Shown here: positions 7,086-14,065 of the stretch, piece by piece
Numbering within the stretch: the first letter of the stretch is position 1
Layout of the letters: every line of letters begins with the position of its first letter
Assembly: GCA_902493335.1 (NCBI GenBank)
Contig: CABUPJ010000053.1
Coordinates: forward strand, 1 to 21,526
Source of the DNA: an uncultured Porphyromonadaceae bacterium
GTDB lineage: Bacteria; Bacteroidota; Bacteroidia; Bacteroidales; Muribaculaceae
DNA: 21,526 nucleotides
Direction of reading: 5' to 3'
Translations under genes and position numbers: made by a program
The notes under the pieces: model-generated
What the model was told of the DNA's origin: nothing
The model's database searches: none
Seen by the model: the letters and a program-made list of their open reading frames with translations, nothing else

Positions 7086-8249
7086 TTAGTTTTCGTTAAT
7101 CAGAGACTCGGCATAGGCGCGTGTCTCGCTGTTTGTTGCCACATAGTCGTCAAACGACGGGGCGGCAATGAAGGGTATGTGTGCGAGCGATTTCTCGATG
7201 AGACCGTAGATGTCGTAGAAGCCGATGCGGTCGCGCAGGAAAGCGGCGACGGCGATCTCGTTGGCGGCGTTGATGATGCAGGCCGTATTGCCGCCGCGGT
7301 CGAGGGCATAGCGCGCGAGAGTCAGGCAGGGGAAGCGGTCGTAGTCGGGAGCCTCGAATGTGAGCGTCGCCAGACGGTCGAGGGTCAGCGGGGCCTCGAC
7401 GCCGTCAAGACGGGTGGCCTCGCCCAAGGCATAGGCTATGGGCAGCTTCATGTCGGGACAGCCGAGCTGCGCTTTCATGGCGCCGTCGCGGAACTCGACC
7501 ATCGAGTGGATGATAGACTGGGGATGGACGACGGCCTGTATGGCCGAGGCGTCAACGCCGAAAAGCCAGTGGGCCTCGATGATCTCGAAGGCTTTGTTCA
7601 TCATCGTGGCCGAGTCGACAGTAATCTTGGCTCCCATCGACCAGTTGGGATGTTTAAGGGCGTCGGCGGCCGTGGCTGTGGCGATGCGACTGCGCGACCA
7701 CTGTCTGAACGGACCGCCTGAGGCGGTTATTATCAGACGGCGCACACTCGCGGGGTCTTCGCCGACGAGACACTGGTATATTGCCGAGTGCTCAGAGTCG
7801 ACAGGATAGACTTTTGACGCCGACTCTTCAAGGAGCCGGTTGATATACTCGCCTGCCACGACGAGGGTCTCTTTGTTTGCGAGAGCGATGTCTTTGCCGG
7901 CACGGATGGCGCTGACGGTCGGCACAAGGCCGCTGTAGCCGACGGTTGCGGTGACGACGGTGTCGACATCGTCGCGGGTGACAGCCCCGGCAAGAGCCTC
8001 GGGCCCGGCAGCGGTCTCGATGCCGAGGGGTGCGAGAGCCTCATGAAGGTGGTCGTAAAGCGCGGTGTCGGCGATAACGGCGAGCGCCGGGCGATGGCGG
8101 CGCGCAAGCTCGATGAGACGGTCGACTTTTGAGCCTGCGGTGATGACTGTGGCGCGGTAGAGCTCGGGGTGACCGGCTATGATCTCAAGTGTCTGGGTGC
8201 CTATCGAGCCTGTGGCTCCGATAACGGCTATTTTTTTGCGATTATCCAC
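7086..8249 (-). CDS. dxr: 1-deoxy-D-xylulose 5-phosphate reductoisomerase
   Basis: DXR rearranges and reduces 1-deoxy-D-xylulose 5-phosphate to 2-C-methyl-D-erythritol 4-phosphate with NADPH, the committed step of the MEP isoprenoid pathway. The NADPH motif GATGSIG is at residues 11-17. The metal site is Asp151, Glu153 (in DSEHSA) and Glu222 (in TMMNKAFE), and the substrate loop contains HPNWSMG (200-206). At 387 residues it is full length. The start is a GTG (8249-8247); no in-frame ATG lies close enough to keep the first beta strand. It follows the LytM-like gene by 35 bases and precedes rseP by 23 bases on the same strand. Confidence 0.96.
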   Translation of the reverse strand: MDNRKKIAVIGATGSIGTQTLEIIAGHPELYRATVITAGSKVDRLIELARRHRPALAVIADTALYDHLHEALAPLGIETAAGPEALAGAVTRDDVDTVVTATVGYSGLVPTVSAIRAGKDIALANKETLVVAGEYINRLLEESASKVYPVDSEHSAIYQCLVGEDPASVRRLIITASGGPFRQWSRSRIATATAADALKHPNWSMGAKITVDSATMMNKAFEIIEAHWLFGVDASAIQAVVHPQSIIHSMVEFRDGAMKAQLGCPDMKLPIAYALGEATRLDGVEAPLTLDRLATLTFEAPDYDRFPCLTLARYALDRGGNTACIINAANEIAVAAFLRDRIGFYDIYGLIEKSLAHIPFIAAPSFDDYVATNSETRAYAESLINEN

Positions 8250-8284
8250 TTCGCTGCTGTTTCGTTTAAAAAATTAGGATATAT

Positions 8285-9172
8285 CTAAAAACCGATATAA
8301 TCGGCGGGCGCCAGGGCAATGCCACCGTGCCATAGCTCGAAGCTCATGACTTCGCCGGGCCCGGTATGTCCGATGCGCTGTCCGGCGACGACCTTGTCGC
8401 CGGGTTTGACGAAAACATCGTCAAGACCGCTGTATATCGATAGGAAATCATTTGGATGCTGGATTATGACGACAGAACCGTGACGGTCGCCCGAGTTGAC
8501 GGCACTGACGACCGAGCCCCGGTAGATGGCCGAGACCGGGAGGGTTGACTTTGACGAGACTCTGGCGGCGGTGGCGTCGGAATCGACCTCGGGCTGCACG
8601 CCTGAAGCGACGGGGCTATAGAAGACCATCGACTCGGCGGCTATCGGCGAGAGCACCGAGAGGTTGAAGCGCTCGGCCTCTTCAAACTGTCTTACAAAAA
8701 GGCGCTCGGCCTCGGATGTGCCGATAATGGTGTCGTCGACATTGCCCGGAGCCGACAACTCCCGGCGCGCCTGGTCGGGGTCGATCTCACCAAGCATGAC
8801 CGAACGGATGTTGGCGACGTAGGCGTCGTTGGCTCTGACGCGCTGGGTGAGAGAGTCGAGACGCAGCGCCATCGAGACGTAGTCGGAGCGGAGGTCTCCT
8901 TTGAGCTGACCCGGCAGGAAGCCGCGGACGGGCGTGTAGAAAAGAATCACAAAAAAAAGTGCCGCCACAGAAGCCAGCACGACCGCCGAGAAGAGAATCA
9001 CGCGCAGACGCGTGAACCTGATGGTCCACACCCGGTTGAAGGTGTTCTCGCTTATGAAATCGAGACGATAACGCCGGGGATTTGAATAATCGCCCCCCGA
9101 CGTCAGAGAGCGCGAGTGCCTGCGCCTGCGCATATCTTTCTGACGCTGTGTTTTTTCTTCAGATTTCATCAT
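8285..9172 (-). CDS. Membrane-anchored M23/LytM-like protein lacking zinc ligands
   Basis: An N-terminal basic cytoplasmic tail (Arg-rich) is followed by one membrane helix (about residues 58-79), a periplasmic helical stretch, and a C-terminal domain with the M23 fold pattern (VVIIQH, FVKPGDKVVAGQRIGHTG, then SFELW). In active M23 peptidases the end of this domain reads HLHFELW; here it reads VMSFELW, so both histidines of HxH are replaced, and the upstream HxGxD motif is absent. I infer a non-catalytic LytM domain, perhaps regulating amidases in the way known for EnvC and NlpD. The start is the first of two adjacent ATGs (9172, 9169). A TTG at 9205 would lengthen the frame, but it overlaps the -7 element and cannot be in the transcript. 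It is the first gene of the dxr-rseP block. Confidence 0.8.
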   Translation of the reverse strand: MMKSEEKTQRQKDMRRRRHSRSLTSGGDYSNPRRYRLDFISENTFNRVWTIRFTRLRVILFSAVVLASVAALFFVILFYTPVRGFLPGQLKGDLRSDYVSMALRLDSLTQRVRANDAYVANIRSVMLGEIDPDQARRELSAPGNVDDTIIGTSEAERLFVRQFEEAERFNLSVLSPIAAESMVFYSPVASGVQPEVDSDATAARVSSKSTLPVSAIYRGSVVSAVNSGDRHGSVVIIQHPNDFLSIYSGLDDVFVKPGDKVVAGQRIGHTGPGEVMSFELWHGGIALAPADYIGF

Positions 9173-9202
9173 CACAAAATTAATAAATCGGCCTTTAACT
9201 GC

Positions 9203-9210
9203 CAAAAATA
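9203..9210 (-). promoter_or_regulatory. -7 promoter element of the LytM-dxr-rseP-rlmI-DPP III block
   Basis: The minus strand reads TATTTTTG, an exact TAnnTTTG match, 30 bases before the ATG at 9172. No perfect -33 TTTG is at 19-21 bases. It would drive the five-gene minus-strand block. Confidence 0.5.
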
Positions 9211-9368
9211 TTAACTTTTGACAACCATTATATGAACAAACCTAAAATTGGCGTGTTATCAATTCATAAAGCGACCTGAAAACGAGAGTCTGCCAAAGAA
9301 TAGTTTCAGCTTTATGATTTATGAAAGTAAAAACAATAAATAATTACGTCTAACAAAAAACTACAGAA

Positions 9369-10577
9369 ATGAAAAAGAATGTGCTTTGGGCTTTCGCTGC
9401 ATGCAGCGCAATGCTTTTACCGGGAATCAACGCTAACGCACAGGACGACGTCGTCGTCACAGAAGAAGTGGTGACAGTCACCGAAGTGCCTTGCAAGACC
9501 CATTACTATTCATCAAATCGCGACAACTGGTTCATCCAGTTCGGCGCAGGTATCAACGGAACCTTTGTAGAGAACTCACACTCTAAGATCAAAGATCCGC
9601 ACCACCAGATAAGTGCGGCCTACAATTTCGGCTTCGGCAAATGGATCTCACCATATCTCGGCTGGCGTGTCTCATTCCTCGGAGGCCCGATCCACTGGAA
9701 CCAGGGCGACTTCCGCAAGGCCAAATATGTCAATGCCAACGTTGATTTCATGTGGGACATGTTCAACTCGTTCCACGGCGTCAACACCCGCAGAGTCTTC
9801 TCGATCGTGCCTTTCGTAGGTCTCGGCGGCACATACATGTGGGATTTCAGCCATACGACCGACATCATCGGCCACAGCGGCAAACCCAAAAAGAACTCAT
9901 GGACACTCCCCGTATCGGCCGGTCTGCAGTTACGCTTCCGTCTGAGCAAATACGTCGACTTCTTTGCTGAAGGCCGCGCACAGTTCTACGGCGACAACTG
10001 GAACAACACAGCTTACGGCCGTCCTATCGACATCAACCTCACGGCAATCGGCGGCTTCTCGTTCAACATCGGCGGCTGTGACTTCAAGAGCTATAATCCC
10101 TGTGACTACGTAGGCTATATCAACAATCTCAACGGTCAGGTCAACGACCTGCGCGCAGCCCTCGCCACAAGTGCCGCAGCGCTCGCAGCAGCCGAAGCCC
10201 AGCTCCCCTGCCCCGAAGTACAGGAAGCAGTGGAAGTTACCGAAGTAGGCCCGCTGATGGCAACCGTACGCTTCTCGCTCAACTCGGCACGCATCCGCGA
10301 CGAAGAGATGGTCAATGTCTACAATGTAGCCCAGTATCTTAAAGATAATCCCGACCAGACAATCGTCATCGCGGGCTACGCCGACAAAGACACCGGCACA
10401 AGCGACTATAACATGGGTCTGTCTAAACGCCGCGCCGAAGCCGTCAAGAACGCTCTCGTCGACAAATACGGCATCGCACCCGAACGCCTCACAGTCCAGG
10501 CCGAAGGCAGCAACGTACAGCCCTACGACGTCAACAACTGGAACCGTATCGTAATCTTCTCGAACGGTGCCGAATAA
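9369..10577 (+). CDS. OmpA-family outer-membrane protein
   Basis: The protein ties the outer membrane to peptidoglycan. The signal peptide MKKNVLWAFAACSAMLLPGINANA is cut before Gln25. Residues ~50-240 alternate aromatic and polar segments, as expected of an eight-strand beta barrel. An Ala-rich helical linker with a conserved-looking Cys (LPCPEVQ) leads to the C-terminal OmpA domain (about 285-400). There Asp339 in YADKDTG and Arg354/355 in LSKRRAEAV are the expected diaminopimelate-binding pair. The 402-residue length suits Bacteroidota OmpA proteins without thrombospondin repeats. It is divergent from the LytM-like gene and ends at the hairpin at 10623. Promoter evidence is weak: TAACTTTTG at 9212-9220 has one base too many, and TAGTTTCA at 9301-9308 is imperfect. 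Confidence 0.92.
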   Translation: MKKNVLWAFAACSAMLLPGINANAQDDVVVTEEVVTVTEVPCKTHYYSSNRDNWFIQFGAGINGTFVENSHSKIKDPHHQISAAYNFGFGKWISPYLGWRVSFLGGPIHWNQGDFRKAKYVNANVDFMWDMFNSFHGVNTRRVFSIVPFVGLGGTYMWDFSHTTDIIGHSGKPKKNSWTLPVSAGLQLRFRLSKYVDFFAEGRAQFYGDNWNNTAYGRPIDINLTAIGGFSFNIGGCDFKSYNPCDYVGYINNLNGQVNDLRAALATSAAALAAAEAQLPCPEVQEAVEVTEVGPLMATVRFSLNSARIRDEEMVNVYNVAQYLKDNPDQTIVIAGYADKDTGTSDYNMGLSKRRAEAVKNALVDKYGIAPERLTVQAEGSNVQPYDVNNWNRIVIFSNGAE

Positions 10578-10616
10578 ATCAGAAAACTCTTTCTCTCTAA
10601 ACCATAACTCTTGACG

Positions 10617-10659
10617 ACGAAAGAGCCGCAGGCCAACCGGTCTGCGGCTCTCTTTTGTT
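10617..10659. repeat. 43-base direct repeat, copy 1 (contains a terminator)
   Basis: It runs from ACGAAAGAGCCGCAGG to CGGCTCTCTTTTGTT and is identical base for base to 12268-12310. The two copies lie 1,651 bases apart and enclose the Fic gene. Flanking bases on either side of the copies differ. Confidence 0.95.
10623..10650. terminator. Bidirectional terminator of ompA and the Fic gene
   Basis: GAGCCGCAGGCC (10623-10634) pairs with GGTCTGCGGCTC (10639-10650) over 12 bases, with one G-T pair, around the loop AACC. On the plus strand TCTTTTGTTGTTT follows, giving a typical T tail for ompA. On the minus strand TTTCGTCGTC follows, serving the convergent Fic gene. Confidence 0.88.
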
Positions 10660-10674
10660 GTTTATTCTTTCGGT

Positions 10675-12162
10675 TTATTTAACTGTACGGTCTATTATGA
10701 CGAGTTTTGCCTGTGAGGGCTCTTCATAGGCGTTGCAAGCTACCAGATAGTCTTTCAGCTCAGTGAAATCTGATCCATAGAGGTTGTCGCTGAACTGGTG
10801 GAGCTTGGTCATTACGTTTATGTACGCCAAAGGGTCTTTGTGACGGGTAAGCTTTCGCAAAGCGAGTATATAATCCTCGCGGAATACAGTCGGCACAATG
10901 ATGCGCGACTGGTCGGCGCGGACAAATTCGGCATTCATCATGACTCGGGCAATACGTCCATTGCCGTCGTTGAACGGATGGACTTCGCTTATCATGAACA
11001 TCATGAATATGGCGCGAGCAAAAGGGTCTGTCAAGGCTGCATAATATTTGAATCCCTGTGAAAGCGTACCTTTTACAAGTCTATAATCTACAAACTCCGT
11101 CATTCCAGCACGATTATTCTTCGTTTTGAATATACCGGGATTCATATTCGGTCGCCCTTCGAGAAGAATATTGTGCCTGTGGCTTAGTATCGCAAACAAT
11201 TCGTCGGGCGACGTCGGCGTCTTCATCATCTCGGCGCGGTTTGAAAGCACCTTGAATGTGCCGAGTATATCATGAGAGTCCTCATCACGACGCGGAATAG
11301 GAATGCCTGAGTCTACAATTGCTTTTGCTTCGTCAATCTCAAACTCTGTTCCCTCGATGTAGTTTGAGAAATAGCTTTCAAAAAATGAAAAAAGACGGAA
11401 CGATTCTTCGTCGGTATTGCGATTATTACGGATGACGAAATAGCGGTCTTTTATCGCATCGAACAGCACTTCAAAGAGTTCGACCCTTGTTTTGTCGAAC
11501 GGATTGCCGGCAGCAAGTGCTTTCGCTGAGTCAGTCGACAGCACTTTTGCGTCATGAGTCGATAGAATCGCTGAAATGATACTGTTGATTTTGGCAAACT
11601 CGGTCAGCATGCCAAGCTCGTGAGCAACAACCCTCAATTCATCGCGATATTCGTTAAGACGATCTTCTCCGCCGGTCAGCAGAATCTGTTCGATTTTATT
11701 CTCGACCACGTTTACAGGCAAAACACGCGATTCGTCACCTGATTTTCTCGAAATTTGCATATTTTCGAGCATATACCGATATTCACCCGATATGTGCATC
11801 CCCATGAAGGGAATATCTCTCGACGACGCTTTTGGGCCTTTGATAAAGTTTAGAATAATACCGGGCAAATCAGTCACCCTTCTTGACGTAGAATAAGTCA
11901 GAAAGAAATCGCCGGTCGCTGTCGGCCGCATCTCTTTGGCGCTGCGATGGCTTATCAATGCATCGGGATAGCGATAAACGAGTATATCCATGAGATTACG
12001 GCGCACGATGTTTTCCAGACTATCAACAAGATTGGTAGTATAGATACGTGGCGCGACTTTGCGTAATTCGCCATTCTTTTCTTTCTTGCTGATCACGCGA
12101 GAAATATTCGGATCAGACGAACCGAATATAATCTCATTACTGGTATCAAGTTTCACTGCCAT
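10675..12162 (-). CDS. Fic-domain AMP-transferase with N-terminal AbiEi-like region
   Basis: Fic enzymes usually transfer AMP from ATP to a hydroxyl of a target protein. The canonical motif HPFNDGNGRIAR is intact (residues 395-406 from the chosen start). Upstream, SNYIEG (266-271) matches the inhibitory motif (S/T)xxxE(G/N), placing it among Fic proteins with a built-in inhibitory helix ahead of the catalytic core (class II). The first ~130 residues (ISRVISKKEKNGELRKVAPR, then IVRRNLMDILVYRYPDALIS) resemble the winged-helix and following segment of AbiEi-type antitoxin or regulator proteins. The ATG at 12162 is preferred; a TTG at 12198 would lie upstream of the probable -7 element. Codon use is more AT-rich than in neighbours, and the gene sits between identical terminator copies, both pointing to acquisition. 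No partner antitoxin gene is adjacent. Target unknown. Confidence 0.87.
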   Translation of the reverse strand: MAVKLDTSNEIIFGSSDPNISRVISKKEKNGELRKVAPRIYTTNLVDSLENIVRRNLMDILVYRYPDALISHRSAKEMRPTATGDFFLTYSTSRRVTDLPGIILNFIKGPKASSRDIPFMGMHISGEYRYMLENMQISRKSGDESRVLPVNVVENKIEQILLTGGEDRLNEYRDELRVVAHELGMLTEFAKINSIISAILSTHDAKVLSTDSAKALAAGNPFDKTRVELFEVLFDAIKDRYFVIRNNRNTDEESFRLFSFFESYFSNYIEGTEFEIDEAKAIVDSGIPIPRRDEDSHDILGTFKVLSNRAEMMKTPTSPDELFAILSHRHNILLEGRPNMNPGIFKTKNNRAGMTEFVDYRLVKGTLSQGFKYYAALTDPFARAIFMMFMISEVHPFNDGNGRIARVMMNAEFVRADQSRIIVPTVFREDYILALRKLTRHKDPLAYINVMTKLHQFSDNLYGSDFTELKDYLVACNAYEEPSQAKLVIIDRTVK

Positions 12163-12187
12163 ACAAAAAATCACGATTAAAAGAGTA

Positions 12188-12195
12188 CGAAGATA
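12188..12195 (-). promoter_or_regulatory. Probable -7 element of the Fic gene
   Basis: The minus strand reads TATCTTCG, one base off TAnnTTTG, with a TTTG 22 bases further upstream, close to the usual -33 spacing. The leader to the ATG at 12162 would be about 20 bases. Confidence 0.35.
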
Positions 12196-12267
12196 CAAAT
12201 TTCTGCTATCATAAATGCAAAAATCACAAAAAATTGAGTTTTCACAGCAATAAATCCAGGATTAAGA

Positions 12268-12310
12268 ACGAAAGAGCCGCAGGCCAACCGGTCTGCGGCT
12301 CTCTTTTGTT
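12268..12310. repeat. 43-base direct repeat, copy 2 (contains a terminator)
   Basis: Identical to 10617-10659. It lies between the Fic gene promoter and the end of the sulfatase gene. Confidence 0.95.
12274..12301 (-). terminator. Terminator of the sulfatase gene
   Basis: It is the same 12-base stem (12274-12285 with 12290-12301) and AACC loop as at 10623-10650. For the minus-strand sulfatase gene ending at 12361 it is followed by TTTCGTTCTT. No plus-strand gene reads into this copy, although it is equally good in that direction. Confidence 0.8.
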
Positions 12311-12360
12311 ATGTCGGATTGAATTTTTCCTACAAAAAAATCACGATCATATCACATCGG

Positions 12361-13938
12361 TCATCGGCAGAGAGAGGCAGGGACGTCGTATTCTTGCTGA
12401 AGACGGGTGAGTTCTTTTTTAAGCCGGCGGGTGATTCTCTCCATACCTTTGCGACCGTAAAGATTGTCCATTTCCTGCGGGTCTGACTCAAGGTCGTAGA
12501 GTTCCCAGATATCTTCTTTATAGAAGTGCATCAGCTTGTACCGCTCTGTCCTTACGCCGTAATGCGCCCTAACACTGTGGAAACCGGGGTATTCGTAGTA
12601 GTGGTAGTAGAGCGAGTTGCGCCAATCGGCGGGCGTGACGCCGTCTTCGACGAGGCGACGGAATGAACGGCCCTGCATGTTGCCGGGCACTACGATGCCG
12701 CACATGTCGAGAAATGTCGGAGCGAAGTCTATATTCTGAGTCAGACCGGTCACTTGGGTGCCCGGAGCGATATGCCCGGGCCAGCGCATTACCATAGGCA
12801 TGCCGAACGACTCCTCATACATGAAGCGTTTGTCAAACCAGCCGTGCTCGCCGAGATAGAAGCCCTGGTCGGTAGTATAGACGACGATGGTGTTGTCGGC
12901 CAGACCGGTGCGTTCGAGATAGTCGAGTATCTCGCCGACGCTCTCGTCGACGCTGGCCACGCAGGCCATGTAGTCCTGAAGATAGCGCTGATATTTCCAC
13001 TCGGCGATTTCCTCGGGTGTACGCTCGCGTGAATAGAAGGCGTTGTTGCGGTCGCGGTAGGCGTCCATGAAACGCCGCTGTTCGTAGGGGGTCATCGTGC
13101 CCAGAAATGCGTGGGGCCACGGATCGAAGAGCAGGCTGTCGCTGTCTGTGCCGGCGACCATCTTGAGGTCGTGACCTTCGTACATGTCACGGTAGATGTT
13201 CATCTTCTGCTGCCCGGCGGCGAAGCGGCCTTCGTAGGTGTCATAATAATTGTCGGGAAGAGGAAAGCGCACGTTTTCATAGAGATGATAATGTCGTTCG
13301 GCCGGCACCCAGTTGCGGTGTATGGCCTTATGGTGCATCATCAGGAAGAAAGGTTTGTCGGGATTGCGCCGGTTCGACAGCCATTCTTCGCAATATTCGG
13401 TGATGAGGTCTGTGACATAGCCTTTATGACGCACGGTGTCGTTCTCGGTTATAAACACCGGGTTGCAGTATTCACCCTGATCGTTGAGCACCATCCAGTG
13501 GTCGAAACCGGTCGGTTTGGAGACAAGATGCCATTTGCCGATGACTGCGGTCTCATAGCCGTTGTCACGCAGAATTTTGGGGAGGGTCTGCTGCGAGCCG
13601 TCGAAACCTTTCGACGAATTGCGCATGAAGCCGTTCTTGTGGCTGTGAAGGCCGGTAAGAATCGATGCACGGCTCGGACCTGAAATAGAGTTGCAGCAAT
13701 AGTTATTCTGAAACACGGCGCCCTGATGTCCGATGCGGTCGATGTTCGGCGTTGGCGCCACCCGGCCTATCGGGTGACCGTAAATGCTCATAGCCTGACG
13801 GGCATGGTCATCGCTCATTATAAAGATTATGTTAGGCCTTCGCTGCAGCGTATCCGCGACGGACGCTTCACTGCCATGGCTCTCAGCCGCAGGAAAGAGC
13901 GGCAGAATGGCCAATCCGATTGTCAGTCGTTGTTTCAT
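12361..13938 (-). CDS. Secreted serine-type sulfatase, probably GlcNAc-6-O-sulfatase-like
   Basis: It removes sulfate esters, most likely from host or dietary glycans. The maturation motif is S86-G-P-S-R90 followed by ASILTG, the serine form, whose Ser is converted to formylglycine by an anaerobic sulfatase-maturing enzyme (not in this window). Metal and active-site marks are MSDDH (41-45), GKWHL and TTDQGFYLGEHGWFDKRF. From memory, the overall pattern (HYYEYP, KLMHFY, NNYCCNSISGPSR) resembles the S1_11 group that includes N-acetylglucosamine-6-O-sulfatases of Bacteroides; the substrate remains an inference. The start at 13938 (MKQRLTIGLAILPLFPAAES) gives a signal peptide and 525 residues. 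An ATG at 14010 lies upstream of the -7 element and is rejected. No SusC/SusD genes are nearby, so it is not in a recognisable polysaccharide locus. Confidence 0.9.
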   Translation of the reverse strand: MKQRLTIGLAILPLFPAAESHGSEASVADTLQRRPNIIFIMSDDHARQAMSIYGHPIGRVAPTPNIDRIGHQGAVFQNNYCCNSISGPSRASILTGLHSHKNGFMRNSSKGFDGSQQTLPKILRDNGYETAVIGKWHLVSKPTGFDHWMVLNDQGEYCNPVFITENDTVRHKGYVTDLITEYCEEWLSNRRNPDKPFFLMMHHKAIHRNWVPAERHYHLYENVRFPLPDNYYDTYEGRFAAGQQKMNIYRDMYEGHDLKMVAGTDSDSLLFDPWPHAFLGTMTPYEQRRFMDAYRDRNNAFYSRERTPEEIAEWKYQRYLQDYMACVASVDESVGEILDYLERTGLADNTIVVYTTDQGFYLGEHGWFDKRFMYEESFGMPMVMRWPGHIAPGTQVTGLTQNIDFAPTFLDMCGIVVPGNMQGRSFRRLVEDGVTPADWRNSLYYHYYEYPGFHSVRAHYGVRTERYKLMHFYKEDIWELYDLESDPQEMDNLYGRKGMERITRRLKKELTRLQQEYDVPASLCR

Positions 13939-13974
13939 TTTATGTAGTTGCCGTGATGAATTTCGATATGCCAA

Positions 13975-13982
13975 CAAATTTA
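13975..13982 (-). promoter_or_regulatory. -7 promoter element of the sulfatase gene
   Basis: The minus strand reads TAAATTTG, an exact TAnnTTTG match, 36 bases before the ATG at 13938. The position decides against the upstream ATG at 14010. Confidence 0.5.
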
Positions 13983-13996
13983 ACGATATTTTTTTG

Positions 13997-14004
13997 TATT
14001 TTTG
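13997..14004 (+). promoter_or_regulatory. -7 promoter element of the tricorn-like protease gene
   Basis: TATTTTTG matches TAnnTTTG exactly and lies 61 bases before the ATG at 14066. It sits only 14 bases from the oppositely directed sulfatase element, so the two promoters must share upstream DNA. Confidence 0.5.
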
Positions 14005-14065
14005 CGGCATAAGGCCAATGCTTATAAGATTTCAATTATAAACCACCATATTTTTTCGTTATCGC

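Noticed and set aside
9173..9205. TTG start extending the LytM-like protein by 11 residues
   Set aside because: The TTG overlaps the -7 promoter element, so it would not be transcribed.
12163..12198. TTG start extending the Fic protein by 12 residues
   Set aside because: It lies upstream of the likely -7 element, and an ATG follows in frame.
10675..13938. Fic gene plus sulfatase as a joint defence or glycan island
   Set aside because: A terminator lies between them, and their base use and likely functions differ; no shared promoter is visible.
13939..14010. Upstream ATG extending the sulfatase by 24 residues
   Set aside because: It lies upstream of the exact -7 element and would bury the signal peptide.
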